Below, piece by piece: positions 58,001 to 64,000 of a stretch of 64,000 nucleotides of DNA (position 1 is the stretch's first letter; every line of letters starts with the position of its first letter). The notes beneath the pieces were generated by a model. The model had not been told where the DNA came from, did not search any database, and saw only the letters and a program-made list of their open reading frames with translations. The stretch is from assembly GCA_021732485.1 (NCBI GenBank), contig JAKFUV010000018.1:39311-103310 (forward strand), read 5' to 3'. This DNA is from Hyphomicrobium sp. (lineage in GTDB: Bacteria; Pseudomonadota; Alphaproteobacteria; Rhizobiales; Hyphomicrobiaceae). A program made the position numbers and the translations under genes.

Positions 58001-58630
58001 CTGGCAGCCGAATTCGAGGCGGTCGGTTTTTATCTCTCGGGCCATCCGCTCGATCAGTACGACAAAGTTCTCGGAAAACTCGGGGTGCGAACATTCACCG
58101 AATTCGAGGCGCTGGCGGAACGCGGTGCGACGGCGGGGCGGCTTGCGGGCATCGTCATATCGGCGCGTGAGAGGCGATCGCAGAAAGGCAATAAATTCGC
58201 CTTCGCGATGTTTTCGGATCGGACCGGGCAATTCGAGGCTGTGATTTTTTCAGATACGCTCGCCACTTGTGGCGATCTTTTGGAGCCGGGAACGCCTGTC
58301 GTTGTTTCGGTCGAGGCGGAGCGCGACGGAGAAACGCTGAAGCTGCGTGTTCACGGCCTTGAATCGCTCGACAAAGCTGCGGCCAGCATACCAAGAAGCT
58401 TGAAGATGGTACTCGATCCTCGCGCCATCACGACGGCAGCGTCGCGGCTGGCCGACGTCAGATCGAAATTGAAGCCGACGCAGCGTGGCGGCGATGTGCG
58501 CCTGGTGCTACCGCTCGATGATCGTGGCCGCGAAATCGAATTCACGATTCCAGGTCGTTACGAGCTGACGCCAAATGAAACGAGCATCGTTGCGAGCTTA
58601 GCCGGTATTCGCGAAATCATCGAAAGCTGA
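55085..58630 (+). CDS. dnaE: DNA polymerase III subunit alpha
   Basis: Replicative polymerase of 1181 aa. The N-terminal PHP domain begins FVHLKVHSAYSLLEGALPITRL. The palm has the catalytic aspartates in SMPDFDIDFCQEKR and the finger motif GPGRGSGAGSLVAYAL. HhH and OB domains follow towards the C-terminus (LAGIVISARERRSQKGNKFAFAMFSDRTGQFEAVIF). DnaE1-type by length and PHP layout, so the main replicase rather than ImuC. Confidence 0.97.
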   Translation: MSSAIRISPSPSTFVHLKVHSAYSLLEGALPITRLAKLALGYGFPAMGLTDTNNLFGALEFSDKLWDAGVQPIVGCSIDIDFGDHRETSPTMLRAASNEARAQSAGRIAVLAMNADGYANLMRLSKVLYFEVADDEPPLVRLASLEQNAAGLIALTGGPDGPVDRALKNGQADLALERMRSLEKIFGNRLYVEIQRHGLADEARVEPELLNLAYTRQLPIVGTNECYFATRSDYEAHDALLCIADGRYVVEDNRRRATPEHCLKSADEMIALFADLPEAIANTVEIAERCAFRPTGRKPILPRFVASDDSLSELENFRLEAAELRRQAKEGLAVRLAATGPAAGFTAEDYQTRLSYEVDVITQMKFPGYFLIVADFIQWSKSHGIPVGPGRGSGAGSLVAYALTITDLDPLQFGLLFERFLNPERVSMPDFDIDFCQEKRDLVIDYVQKKYGVDRVAQIITHGKLQARAVLRDVGRVLQMPYGQVDRLCKLVPNNPAKPVTLKEAIDGEPKLQEERDREPIVAKLLEIAQKLEGLYRHASTHAAGMVIGDRPLEELVPLYRDPKSHFPITQFNWKMVEAAGLVKFDFLGLKTLTVLEKAVALVKRGRGIAVDLLALPLDDKATYELLARADTVGVFQLESTGMRESLKRLKPDRFEDIIAMVALYRPGPMDNIPSYIHRKHGEEPVDYHHAMLTGILNETYGVIIYQEQVIQIAQVMGGYTLGQADLLRRAMGKKDKAEMAAQQARFVEGAMKNGVRRDEAIAIFELVDKFAGYGFNKSHAAAYALVSYHTAYMKANFCEEFIAASMTLDMANTDKLAMFANEARKSGIAMLPPCVNASGVDFGAEPPTGTAKRGAIRYSLAALKNIGAGAVETIVADRHAHGAYLSLADFANRLDAKALNKRGIETLGKGGAFDALYANRAMVAANADTILALAQRRQSNTMQGMTDLFGGGDRTPELALRTAPTWTPMERLAAEFEAVGFYLSGHPLDQYDKVLGKLGVRTFTEFEALAERGATAGRLAGIVISARERRSQKGNKFAFAMFSDRTGQFEAVIFSDTLATCGDLLEPGTPVVVSVEAERDGETLKLRVHGLESLDKAAASIPRSLKMVLDPRAITTAASRLADVRSKLKPTQRGGDVRLVLPLDDRGREIEFTIPGRYELTPNETSIVASLAGIREIIES

Positions 58631-58829
58631 GCGCATCTTCGGCGCGATTTGAAGCAATTGCGGCTGCTGAACGTCAGCTGCGTGAATGGTTCATGAATGA
58701 TCCGCCATCAGCTGCGACGCGTTGGCCCGACTGCAATTTTTTTGAATGTTTGTCGGCGGATTTTCCAATGCAGCGCGTTCCTCCACACAGACGCGAAGAC
58801 GGCGTCAGATTGAAAGAGGAACAGATCCC

Positions 58830-59069
58830 ATGAAAAAAGCACTCATGATTGCAGCCGCGATGTCGGCGCTCGCAATGTCGGCGGCAGGTTCAGCAAGTGC
58901 CGCACCGATCGGCTCACAGCTCGGTGGCATCAAGGCGGGCGACAGCGGGCTGCAGCAAGTCCACTACAAGCGCTATCGTCACTATCATGGCCATAATGGC
59001 TGGAAGAAGCATCGCCGCTATCGCCATTGCTCGATCCGCATTGGACGCCGCGTCTGCGTCTGGCGCTAA
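58830..59069 (+). CDS. Small secreted His/Arg/Tyr-rich protein (79 aa)
   Basis: Not recognised. Signal peptide MKKALMIAAAMSALAMSAAGSASA, then GSQLGGIKAGDSGLQQVHYKR and a tail dominated by His, Tyr, Arg and Lys (RYRHYHGHNGWKKHRRYRH) ending CSIRIGRRVCVWR. GAGGAAC precedes the ATG. Such His-rich exported peptides recur in Rhizobiales; metal binding is conceivable but untested. The two cysteines could pair. Confidence 0.75.
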   Translation: MKKALMIAAAMSALAMSAAGSASAAPIGSQLGGIKAGDSGLQQVHYKRYRHYHGHNGWKKHRRYRHCSIRIGRRVCVWR

Positions 59070-59089
59070 GCGCTCGATACCAAGCGACG

Positions 59090-59123
59090 ACGAGGGACGC
59101 AGCGCGAAGGCCGCGTCCCTCGT
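59090..59123 (+). terminator. Strong stem-loop after the small His-rich gene
   Basis: Perfect 11-base stem ACGAGGGACGC / GCGTCCCTCGT with a 12-base loop, 20 bases after the stop codon. There is no T run, so it may stabilise the 3' end of the transcript or act with Rho rather than as an intrinsic terminator. Confidence 0.5.
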
Positions 59124-59282
59124 GGTCATCTGTCGAATTAAAACAAAAGTTTTGAGCAATCCGCCGTGTCGAAAAGCGAGGCAGGCCACGCCGATCCATC
59201 GGGGCGATTGCTCAGCCAGCAAACCTTGCATAGGTTGTCGCGGGGTTTCAGATAGTCCAACGGGAATCGAGGAGGTTTGAAA

Positions 59283-59624
59283 GTGCGAACGATTTTAGCT
59301 CTGGCAGCCGTTACATTTATTTTTGGTTCGGCCGCGCTCGCCGCCGACGCCAAAATTGAAGCTGCGGTGAAAACATTCAACGACGTCGCAGCCAACCCGG
59401 AAAAGCGCGCTGCTTACTGCGCCATGATCAAGAAGATGGAAGAGGTCGGCGAGGATGAGAAAAAGGCCGAAGCTGCCAACGCGGAGATGGAAGGCTATTT
59501 CAAAACGCTTGGAACAGAGTTCGAAGATGCCTGGGCAGCAGGTGAGGGCCTGAAGGATGGCTCGCCTGATCTCGAAGCTCTGGACGGGGCGATGACGAAA
59601 CTGGATGAGTCCTGCAAGTCATGA
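59283..59624 (+). CDS. Secreted hypothetical protein (113 aa)
   Basis: Not recognised. Signal peptide MRTILALAAVTFIFGSAALA, then an acidic, mostly helical domain (AKIEAAVKTFNDVAANPEKR, AYCAMIKKMEEVGEDEKKAE) with two cysteines, one in AYCAM and one in DESCKS at the very end, likely paired. GTG at 59283 is chosen because GGAGG lies seven bases upstream; the TTG two codons before is too close to it. A strong terminator follows. Confidence 0.72.
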   Translation: MRTILALAAVTFIFGSAALAADAKIEAAVKTFNDVAANPEKRAAYCAMIKKMEEVGEDEKKAEAANAEMEGYFKTLGTEFEDAWAAGEGLKDGSPDLEALDGAMTKLDESCKS

Positions 59625-59661
59625 TCATATCGGCGACTACGAAACCGGTACCGCAAATGAA

Positions 59662-59690
59662 AGTGGCCCCACGACGGGGCCACTTTTTTA
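59662..59690 (+). terminator. Rho-independent terminator
   Basis: GTGGCCCC / GGGGCCAC stem with a 5-base loop followed by six T residues. It ends the small secreted gene on the plus strand and separates it from the convergent terC gene. Confidence 0.88.
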
Positions 59691-59720
59691 TCTCGGTTTA
59701 TACGCGCAGCACGGCGCGCG

Positions 59721-60455
59721 TTACGGTGCCCTGCGTTTGCGCGTCAGCATGTTAAGCCCTTCGATGAGAGCCGAGAACGCCATCGCGGCATAGATGTACC
59801 CCTTCGGTACGTGCGCGCCAAAGCCCTCGGCAATCAGCACGGTGCCGATCATCAGCAGGAAGCCAAGCGCCAGCATGATGATGGTCGGATTGTTGTTGAT
59901 GAAGTTGGCGAGCGGCGCTGCCGCCAGCAGCATGACCAGCACCGTGACGATGACGGCAATAAACATGATCGGCACGTGCTCGGTCATGCCGACGGCCGTT
60001 ATGATGCTGTCGATTGAAAACACGAGGTCGAGCAGCAGGATTTGACCGATGATCGCCGCAAAGCCAAGGCCGGCTTTTCGATTGTCAAAGACGTCGGGCG
60101 TCGGGGTCGGATCGACTTTGTGGTGAATTTCCTTGGTGGCTTTCCACACCAAAAACAAACCGCCGGCGATCAGGATCATGTCGCGCCATGAAAAGCCTTT
60201 GCCGAGCAACGTGACGACCGGCGCAGTCATCGTGACGATCACCGAGATCGTCGCGAGCAAGAGCAAGCGCAAGATGAGCGCGGCTCCGATGCCGATCTTA
60301 CGGGCCCGGTCGCGCTGGTCTTCGGGCAGCTTGTTGGTCAAAATGGAGATGAAGATCAGATTGTCGATGCCGAGTACGACTTCCATGACGATCAGCGTCG
60401 CAAGTGCGAGCCAAGCTGCCGGGTCGCTGGCGAGTTGCATGAGGTAATCAGTCAA
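59721..60455 (-). CDS. TerC family integral membrane protein
   Basis: Membrane protein of 244 aa with about seven helices. TerC signatures: [22 protein letters not shown] and [21 protein letters not shown], the two Asp-containing helices thought to bind or move metal ions (Mn2+ efflux in characterised members). The start is TTG at 60455, supported by AGGGAAA nine bases upstream; an ATG five codons later is the alternative. Confidence 0.92.
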   Translation of the reverse strand: MTDYLMQLASDPAAWLALATLIVMEVVLGIDNLIFISILTNKLPEDQRDRARKIGIGAALILRLLLLATISVIVTMTAPVVTLLGKGFSWRDMILIAGGLFLVWKATKEIHHKVDPTPTPDVFDNRKAGLGFAAIIGQILLLDLVFSIDSIITAVGMTEHVPIMFIAVIVTVLVMLLAAAPLANFINNNPTIIMLALGFLLMIGTVLIAEGFGAHVPKGYIYAAMAFSALIEGLNMLTRKRRAP

Positions 60456-60796
60456 TGGAATTTCCCTGTGCCGTTCGAAAAAGATCTGGCTCGGGTCAGT
60501 CCGTATTTTGTGGAATCATGGACCGATCCTAGCACTCTGGTTTGTCGTGCTTCTTTGCGGAAAACCGGTTCCCACTTTTCTGGAAGCACTCTAGACAGTC
60601 CATAATCGGTTCGGCTGTCAAGTTATCAGGCGATGCCCGAATCGTCCGGCAGGCGGATGGAGCTATCCGATGGCTGCGAGATGGGAATGGTGTGTCCGTC
60701 GGCATCACGCGAGATCAGCGGCGAGCGAAGCGATAAACGGCCGTCCGGGCGTTGGCATCTCGCACCATTAGCAAGAGATAAAGCTTGCAAAATTTG
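60456..60796. other. Intergenic region with a rhizobial-type repeat
   Basis: 340 bases between the divergent terC and DUF486 genes. Apart from the repeat at about 60555 listed separately, I see no gene and no clear promoter pair. Confidence 0.5.
60555..60596 (+). repeat. Rhizobial intergenic repeat (RIME-like)
   Basis: CGGAAAACCGGTTCCCACTT followed by TTCTGGAAGCACTCTAG closely resembles a short dispersed repeat found in many Rhizobiales genomes (GGAAAACCGGTTCCCAC...TTTTCC...GCTCTA), recalled from general knowledge and not checked. A related ending, GATCCTAGCACTCTGG, occurs about 20 bases upstream, so two degenerate units may be adjacent. Confidence 0.55.
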
Positions 60797-61197
60797 GTGT
60801 TGCCACCGTGGCTGCTGCCGATCGTGCCGCTTCGCCTATCGAATATTTTCATGACCATCGCCTGTACGGGCATTTGAAGTTCAAGACGTCGCCGCTGTGG
60901 ATTGCGATTGCGGCGAGTTGGGCGATTGCCCTCATCGGGTATTGCTTCGCGGTGCCGGCGAACCGCTACGGGCACGCTGTCTACTCGGCGGCCGAATTGA
61001 AAACGATGCAGGAGGCGATCACGCTGATCGTCTTCGCTGGATTTTCTGTTTTTGTTTTGAATGAGAGTTTGACGATCAACCCTGCCATCGGCTTTGGCTT
61101 GATCGTTGCTGGTGCTTTTTTGTGTTTAAAGGACCGATCGGTTAGGCGGCGTATCGTTGGCCGAATAGTGCCGCTATTTGCCGGCGCGTTCAAATAG
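60797..61197 (+). pseudogene. DUF486 (DMT-like) membrane protein gene with an apparent one-base deletion
   Basis: Four-helix membrane family. From 60797 one frame reads LPPWLLPIVPLRLSNIFMTIA, matching the start of DUF486 (SN-FMTFAWYGHLKF). It is broken after GCC at 60862. The rest of the protein, YGHLKFKTSPLWIAIAASWAIALIGYCFAVPANRYG..., continues in another frame from 60865. A single lost G in a TGG codon (TG at 60863-60864, then TAC) explains it. Either a recent frameshift mutation or a sequencing error. The alternative 129-aa frame from GTG 60808 replaces helix 1 by a hydrophilic peptide and is unlikely to be native. Confidence 0.75.
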
Positions 61198-62394
61198 GTC
61201 GCTATCGGCGTCGCGATTGTCTTGCGCCCAAGACGCAGCTATTTCGGCCGCAACCATGCTGAAGGTGATGCCATTGCCCCCGCAGCCGAGGATCGCAAAG
61301 CAGTTGGGTAATTCGTCCAACGCCGTGATGATTGGCAACCCCGTTGGACTGGTGGCAAACGCGCCGGCCCAGGCGTAGTCGATGCGCAGCGTCCGTCCCG
61401 GCAGAAGCGTGTTGAGTGCTTTGAGGAGTTTCGCGGATTTCACCGCGATCGCCGCATCGCGACGCGCCGGATCGGTCAAGCCTGAATCTTCGCCGCCCGC
61501 AAGGATGCGATTGTCAGCGGTGGCACGAAGGTAAAGGTATGGGTCGGCCGCTTCCCAAATCAGACAACGCGTTGGCCAAAAAGCTTCGTCGGGTAGCGGT
61601 TGTGTGGCGATGGCCCACGACGACGTGATGTCGAAGAGACCCTTCGGCATACCGGCGACCGTTTCATAGCCGGTGGCGAAAATCACGCGCTTGGCGGTGA
61701 TCGTGGCGTCGGTCGCGGTCATGAGTTCAACGTGGTCGGCGGTTGGCGTGACACCAGTGACCGTGCAGTCGGAATAGACACGGCAACCGTTGGCTTGCGC
61801 TGCACGCACGGCGCCGGCGGTCAGGAGTGCTGGATTGAGTTCACCCGCACCGTTGGACAAAAGTGCGCCTGTGCGGTCGATGCCGAACGTGTCGCGCAGT
61901 GCGGCGGCGTCGAGATATTTAGACGGTAAGCCTGCGGCTTTGCGTTTTTTGGCTTCGATTTTCAGGCCTCGAAATCCCATCTCGTTGCCAGCGAGGTAGA
62001 GCGCGTCGCGATCAACCCAGTCGCAATCGATGTCGTGCTTTTGGATGAGACGCTTGAGATTTTTGACCGCCTGCAGCGAACGGCGATATGCACGATTGGC
62101 GCGCCGCGCGCCGATTTTTTCGCTGAGTTCCGTCAGCGGCGTGTCGAGCTCGAATTGAATCATCGCGGTGCTTGCGGCCGTGCTGCCGGAACCCGGTTTG
62201 CGGCGATCGACGACGACGCAATCAAGCCCGAGTTCGCTGAGCGTTAACGCCGTGAGCGCACCGCTGACACCGCCGCCGATGATGGCGACATCGCAGTGCT
62301 CGTGGCCAAGTCTGCTGCGGGTGCGCACCGATCCGCCGGGCGAATCGGTCCAGAGCGGCGTGCCGCCGCGCAGGTCTTTCTTTCGGGTGAGCAT
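61174..62394 (-). CDS. FAD-dependent oxidoreductase (DAO family)
   Basis: Protein of 406 aa. The dinucleotide motif is VAIIGGGVSGALTALTLSELG (GGGVSG at about residues 40-45). FAD-contacting segments are VIFATGYET and the C-terminal GCGGNGITFS. The layout resembles glycine oxidase, sarcosine oxidase or YurR-like DAO proteins; substrate unknown. ATG at 62394 is supported because an EcfG-type promoter ends 35 bases upstream, which would place any earlier start outside the transcript. Its 3' end overlaps the DUF486 gene by 24 bases, tail to tail. Confidence 0.87.
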   Translation of the reverse strand: MLTRKKDLRGGTPLWTDSPGGSVRTRSRLGHEHCDVAIIGGGVSGALTALTLSELGLDCVVVDRRKPGSGSTAASTAMIQFELDTPLTELSEKIGARRANRAYRRSLQAVKNLKRLIQKHDIDCDWVDRDALYLAGNEMGFRGLKIEAKKRKAAGLPSKYLDAAALRDTFGIDRTGALLSNGAGELNPALLTAGAVRAAQANGCRVYSDCTVTGVTPTADHVELMTATDATITAKRVIFATGYETVAGMPKGLFDITSSWAIATQPLPDEAFWPTRCLIWEAADPYLYLRATADNRILAGGEDSGLTDPARRDAAIAVKSAKLLKALNTLLPGRTLRIDYAWAGAFATSPTGLPIITALDELPNCFAILGCGGNGITFSMVAAEIAASWAQDNRDADSDLFERAGK

Positions 62395-62428
62395 GGGGAC
62401 CGAATGTTGGAGGTGTCTTGTGAGTGGC

Positions 62429-62454
62429 AACGCGGTCTGCGGTGCCCGTGTTCC
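62429..62454 (-). promoter_or_regulatory. Candidate EcfG (general stress response) promoter for the FAD oxidoreductase
   Basis: On the minus strand GGAAC (62454-62450), 17 bases, CGTT (62432-62429). The expected transcript start leaves a leader of about 25-30 bases before the ATG at 62394. Confidence 0.65.
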
Positions 62455-62641
62455 GGCTTGGTCACGGTTGCCAAAAGCCGGCAATTCGGCCATAAGGCCC
62501 ACATCTCACACGCGAGTTTATGCGCTAGGCGGATGAAAAGCCCCGCTCGGCCGCTCCGGTGGAAAAGTGCAAGCCGCTCAAAAGGCTCGTCTTTTCTTCT
62601 CAAAGCTCGCGGAGGATTAACCGGAAAAAGGATACGTTCTG

Positions 62642-63631
62642 ATGGCAGTTCCCGCCTTCAATATGCGTCAGCTTTTGGAAGCTGGCGTGCACTTCGGCCA
62701 CCAATCGCATCGGTGGAACCCCAAGATGGCGCCGTTCATCTATGGGTCGCGCAACAAAATCCACATTCTCGACCTGACGCAAACGGTGCCGATGCTGCAT
62801 CAGGCGCTGACTAAGGTGTCCGATACGGTCGCCAGCGGCGGCCGCGTGCTGTTCGTCGCGACCAAGCGTCAGGCTGCCGACGGCATCGCAGAAGCCGCGA
62901 AACGCAGCGCTCAATATTACATGAACCATCGCTGGCTCGGTGGCACGCTGACCAATTGGAAGACGGTATCGCAGTCGATCCGCCGTCTGCGCCAGCTCGA
63001 TGATATTCTGGCTGATCCGCAGGGCCGGACGAAAAAAGAAATTCTCAACATCACGCGCGAGCGCGAGAAGCTGAACCAGTCGCTCGGCGGCATCAAAGAC
63101 ATGGGGGGCACGCCCGACCTGCTCGTCGTGATCGATACCAACAAGGAAGCGATCGCCATTCAGGAAGCCCGCAAGCTCGGCATTCCGATCGTCGCCATTG
63201 TCGATACCAACTGCGATCCCGACGGCATCGATTTCCCGGTCCCAGGCAATGACGACGCCGGCCGTGCCATCACGCTGTACTGCGATTTGATCGCAAGGGC
63301 GGCGCTCGACGGGCTCGAGCGCTCGCAGGGCAACTCGGGCGTCGATGTCGGCGCATCGGCGGAACCGCCGGCCGAAGATCTGCCAAAGGTGATGTTCAAG
63401 GGCATCGAAGCGCCGCGTGGCGAGGCCGACGACCTGAAGCGCATCGTTGGTATCCATCCGAAGTTGGAACTGCGCCTGAACGACGCCGGCGTGTTCCACT
63501 TCTGGCAGCTGTCGGATCTCGACGCCGACCACGTCGCAGCCCTCGACCGGCTGTTGAAGCTCAAAGGTCAGGTTGCGAAGGAAGATTGGGTCGGTCAGGC
63601 CAAAAAAATCGTCGATTCCGCAACGCCATAA
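62642..63631 (+). CDS. rpsB: 30S ribosomal protein S2 with C-terminal extension
   Basis: Small-subunit protein, 329 aa against 241 in E. coli. The core (residues 1-235) has [41 protein letters not shown], and [38 protein letters not shown] linker and a C-terminal module (about 262-325) with [38 protein letters not shown] and [15 protein letters not shown] follow. The extension is usual in Rhizobiales and is similar to the end of NuoE here. AAAGGA lies nine bases before the ATG. Confidence 0.97.
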   Translation: MAVPAFNMRQLLEAGVHFGHQSHRWNPKMAPFIYGSRNKIHILDLTQTVPMLHQALTKVSDTVASGGRVLFVATKRQAADGIAEAAKRSAQYYMNHRWLGGTLTNWKTVSQSIRRLRQLDDILADPQGRTKKEILNITREREKLNQSLGGIKDMGGTPDLLVVIDTNKEAIAIQEARKLGIPIVAIVDTNCDPDGIDFPVPGNDDAGRAITLYCDLIARAALDGLERSQGNSGVDVGASAEPPAEDLPKVMFKGIEAPRGEADDLKRIVGIHPKLELRLNDAGVFHFWQLSDLDADHVAALDRLLKLKGQVAKEDWVGQAKKIVDSATP

Positions 63632-63671
63632 GGCTGGCGTTCGACAGTCGAACTTGAACGCTGATCGTTCA

Positions 63672-63703
63672 TGAGGCGCCGCCTGCGCAAGGGTGGCGCC
63701 TCA
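63672..63703 (+). promoter_or_regulatory. Stem-loop in the rpsB-tsf spacer
   Basis: Perfect 9-base stem TGAGGCGCC / GGCGCCTCA with a 14-base loop and no T run. It is placed where many bacteria have an rpsB-tsf attenuator that lowers tsf expression, or an RNase processing site. Confidence 0.5.
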
Positions 63704-63795
63704 ACCTCACCGGACAAGCGTTGTATTGCACGCTTGGCTCCGCATTGTTTTGAGACGGCACGCATCGGCGCGCCACAAACCTCATGGGTGACACG

Positions 63796-64000
63796 ATGAC
63801 CACGATTACCGCCAGCCTCGTCAAGGAACTGCGCGACAAGACCGGCGCCGGCATGATGGACTGCAAGAATGCATTGACCGAAACCAATGGCGACATCGAA
63901 GCCGCCGTCGATTGGCTGCGCAAAAAAGGCCTGTCCAAAGCCGCCAAGAAATCCGGACGCATTGCGGCGGATGGTCTGATCGGCATCATCGCCAAGGGCA
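63796..64000 (+). CDS. tsf: Elongation factor Ts (3' end outside window)
   Basis: The frame stays open to the last base, giving 68 codons. The UBA domain shows [60 protein letters not shown], which identifies EF-Ts, the nucleotide exchange factor of EF-Tu. An in-frame ATG four codons upstream (63784) is possible, but GGGTGA before 63796 favours the latter. It follows rpsB as in nearly all bacteria. Confidence 0.95.
   Translation, partial: MTTITASLVKELRDKTGAGMMDCKNALTETNGDIEAAVDWLRKKGLSKAAKKSGRIAADGLIGIIAKG

Noticed and set aside
60808..61197. Intact 129-aa DUF486 protein from GTG 60808
   Set aside because: Its first 18 residues (AAADRAASPIEYFHDH) replace the conserved first helix, which is present in the neighbouring frame; a frameshift is the better explanation.

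Overview
The window reads as one continuous chromosome segment of an alphaproteobacterium, most likely order Hyphomicrobiales (Rhizobiales) and perhaps the Hyphomicrobiaceae. The evidence is the gene order tRNA-Leu, tig, clpP, clpX, lon, HU, tRNA-Val, tRNA-Asp, nuoA-N, birA, rnj, mce, DUF1467, proS, lolC, lolD, dnaE, then rpsB-tsf. It is supported by high-GC codon use, a C-terminally extended S2, and three promoters of the EcfG general-stress type (GGAAC-N17-CGTT). The genus is inference. No phage, insertion sequence, plasmid gene or CRISPR array is visible.

Region 1 to 6 kb: tlyA (cut by the window edge) overlapping an RNA m5U methyltransferase, then on the minus strand a sirtuin, chorismate synthase, a histidine phosphatase and fabI. 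A 600-base gap between aroC and the phosphatase gene ends in a perfect plus-strand terminator and may hold a small RNA. Region 6 to 14 kb is an envelope-oriented block: a DevCA/MacB-like ABC permease and ATPase, two paralogous secreted proteins with the same Cys-containing C-terminus, a hydrolase, small conserved proteins, a CreA-like secreted protein and a HlyD-type adaptor that probably completes the exporter from a distance. Region 14 to 19.4 kb: a secreted glutathione peroxidase and a photolyase-like protein with swapped domain order, both behind an EcfG-type promoter, then a PNPOx-like protein, a Tat-exported glucan biosynthesis protein and a mercaptopyruvate sulfurtransferase.

Region 20 to 27.3 kb is the protein quality-control cluster (tig, clpP, clpX, lon) followed by an HU gene. 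lon has a textbook sigma-32 heat-shock promoter. Region 27.4 to 29 kb carries tRNA-Val, a DUF1993 gene, tRNA-Asp, a family of palindromic repeats with compensating base changes, and a 150-base tandem repeat. Region 29 to 48 kb is the complete 14-gene complex I locus. It is split at six places by accessory genes: a low-GC 52-codon ORF, an FlK-like thioesterase and a GFA-family protein followed by a 17-copy heptanucleotide repeat, a minus-strand gene with two membrane proteins, and three further small membrane proteins.

Region 48 to 58.6 kb is housekeeping: biotin ligase, RNase J, methylmalonyl-CoA epimerase, prolyl-tRNA synthetase, lipoprotein release (LolC/D) and DNA polymerase III alpha. The last part holds two small secreted proteins, TerC, a rhizobial-type intergenic repeat, a DUF486 gene with an apparent one-base deletion, an FAD oxidoreductase behind a third EcfG-type promoter, and rpsB-tsf (tsf cut by the window end). 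The accessory material most worth following is the set of insertions in the nuo locus, the palindromic repeat family, the rearranged photolyase, and a small C-terminal domain shared by NuoE and ribosomal protein S2.
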